Position numbers and translations under genes: made by a program
The notes under the pieces: generated by a model
Database searches by the model: none
The model's input: the letters and a program-made list of their open reading frames with translations, nothing else
Told to the model about the DNA's origin: nothing
Shown: positions 63,846-64,000 of the stretch, one piece after another
Numbering within the stretch: the first letter of the stretch is position 1
Layout: the number at the start of each line of letters is the position of its first letter
From: Brevundimonas sp. SORGH_AS_0993
Lineage (GTDB): Bacteria; Pseudomonadota; Alphaproteobacteria; Caulobacterales; Caulobacteraceae
Assembly (NCBI RefSeq): GCF_030818545.1
Contig: NZ_JAUTAH010000001.1
Span: 1,617,001-1,681,000 of the forward strand
Length of the DNA: 64,000 nt
Reading direction: 5' to 3'

Positions 63846-64000
63846 GGGACGATCACCGTCAGTCCGATGTCGCGTGCGACCGCCGCCATATCCTCGTCCA
63901 GCGTGGCTAGGCTGCAACCGTGTCGCACCGCCAGGGCGAGGTGCAGCGCATCGGGCGCGCGCAGTCTCACGTCGTTCCTGACCAGCCGCCGCGCTTCCAG
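63842..64000 (-). CDS. PIN-domain toxin (VapC-type), 5' part outside window
   Basis: The minus frame, open to the window edge, ends with VRLRAPDALHLALAVRHGCS followed by LATLDEDMAAVARDIGLTVI and VP*. DALHLALA with its Asp and the TLDEDM motif are the last two acidic sites of the PIN nuclease fold. Only 52 residues are visible. The TGA overlaps the trpF ATG (63842-63845). An antitoxin gene is expected just beyond the edge. Confidence 0.8.
   Translation of the reverse strand: MEARRLVRNDVRLRAPDALHLALAVRHGCSLATLDEDMAAVARDIGLTVIVP

Overview
This is a high-GC alphaproteobacterial chromosome segment, most likely from a Caulobacteraceae member such as Brevundimonas. The grounds are the flagellar basal-body genes behind a divergent promoter carrying CtrA-type TTAACC sites, the abundance of TonB-dependent receptors (TBDRs), and the tolQRA-tolB-pal-cpoB-tilS-ftsH-folP, yebC-ruvCAB and trpFBA-accD-folC gene orders. 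The genus is inferred from gene content and layout, not from a database match.

1-14.4 kb is accessory and nutrient-uptake DNA. It holds a DeoR regulator cut by the window edge, a TBDR that has lost its barrel and is joined to what looks like a phospholipase C tail, and two related TBDR/ROK-repressor modules. The first module is TBDR, secreted propeller-like protein and ROK. The second is a His-rich secreted protein, TBDR, ROK and an MFS permease. The region ends in an AlpA-like phage/island regulator remnant, a perfect 19-bp inverted repeat and tRNA-Leu(CAG), which looks like an old island boundary. Each module probably imports an unidentified sugar-like nutrient across the outer membrane under ROK control.

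14.7-26.9 kb holds a WecG/TagA/CpsF glycosyltransferase, an FAD/NAD(P)-binding protein, divergent flgBC-fliE and fliOP, an HU protein, a large TPR envelope protein, DUF983, a nucleotidyltransferase, thiD, two small transporter-like genes, folP and rnk.

27-39 kb is the cell-envelope block read on the minus strand: ybgC with overlapping small genes, tolQ, tolR, tolA, tolB, pal, a DUF3667 protein, cpoB, tilS and ftsH. A VapBC-type toxin-antitoxin pair lies on the opposite strand between tolA and tolB.

39-48.7 kb holds a secreted alpha/beta hydrolase, a BrnTA module overlapping the end of ruvB, ruvCAB, MgtC, a hemerythrin, a ParDE-like pair whose toxin has an in-frame stop, yebC, a head-to-head gene-fragment junction, an HWE-type sensor kinase and a thioesterase.

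48.8-64 kb holds another TBDR with a small secreted partner, a compositionally mixed orphan gene, a secreted S9 peptidase, a nucleoside hydrolase/ribokinase salvage pair, the TIGR02587/TIGR02588-like membrane pair, folC, accD, trpA, trpB and trpF, and the tail of a PIN-domain toxin running off the right edge.

Three genes (a ROK regulator, thiD and tilS) each appear to carry one extra G in a G-run that breaks the frame. Because tilS is normally essential, homopolymer sequencing error should be considered before calling them dead.
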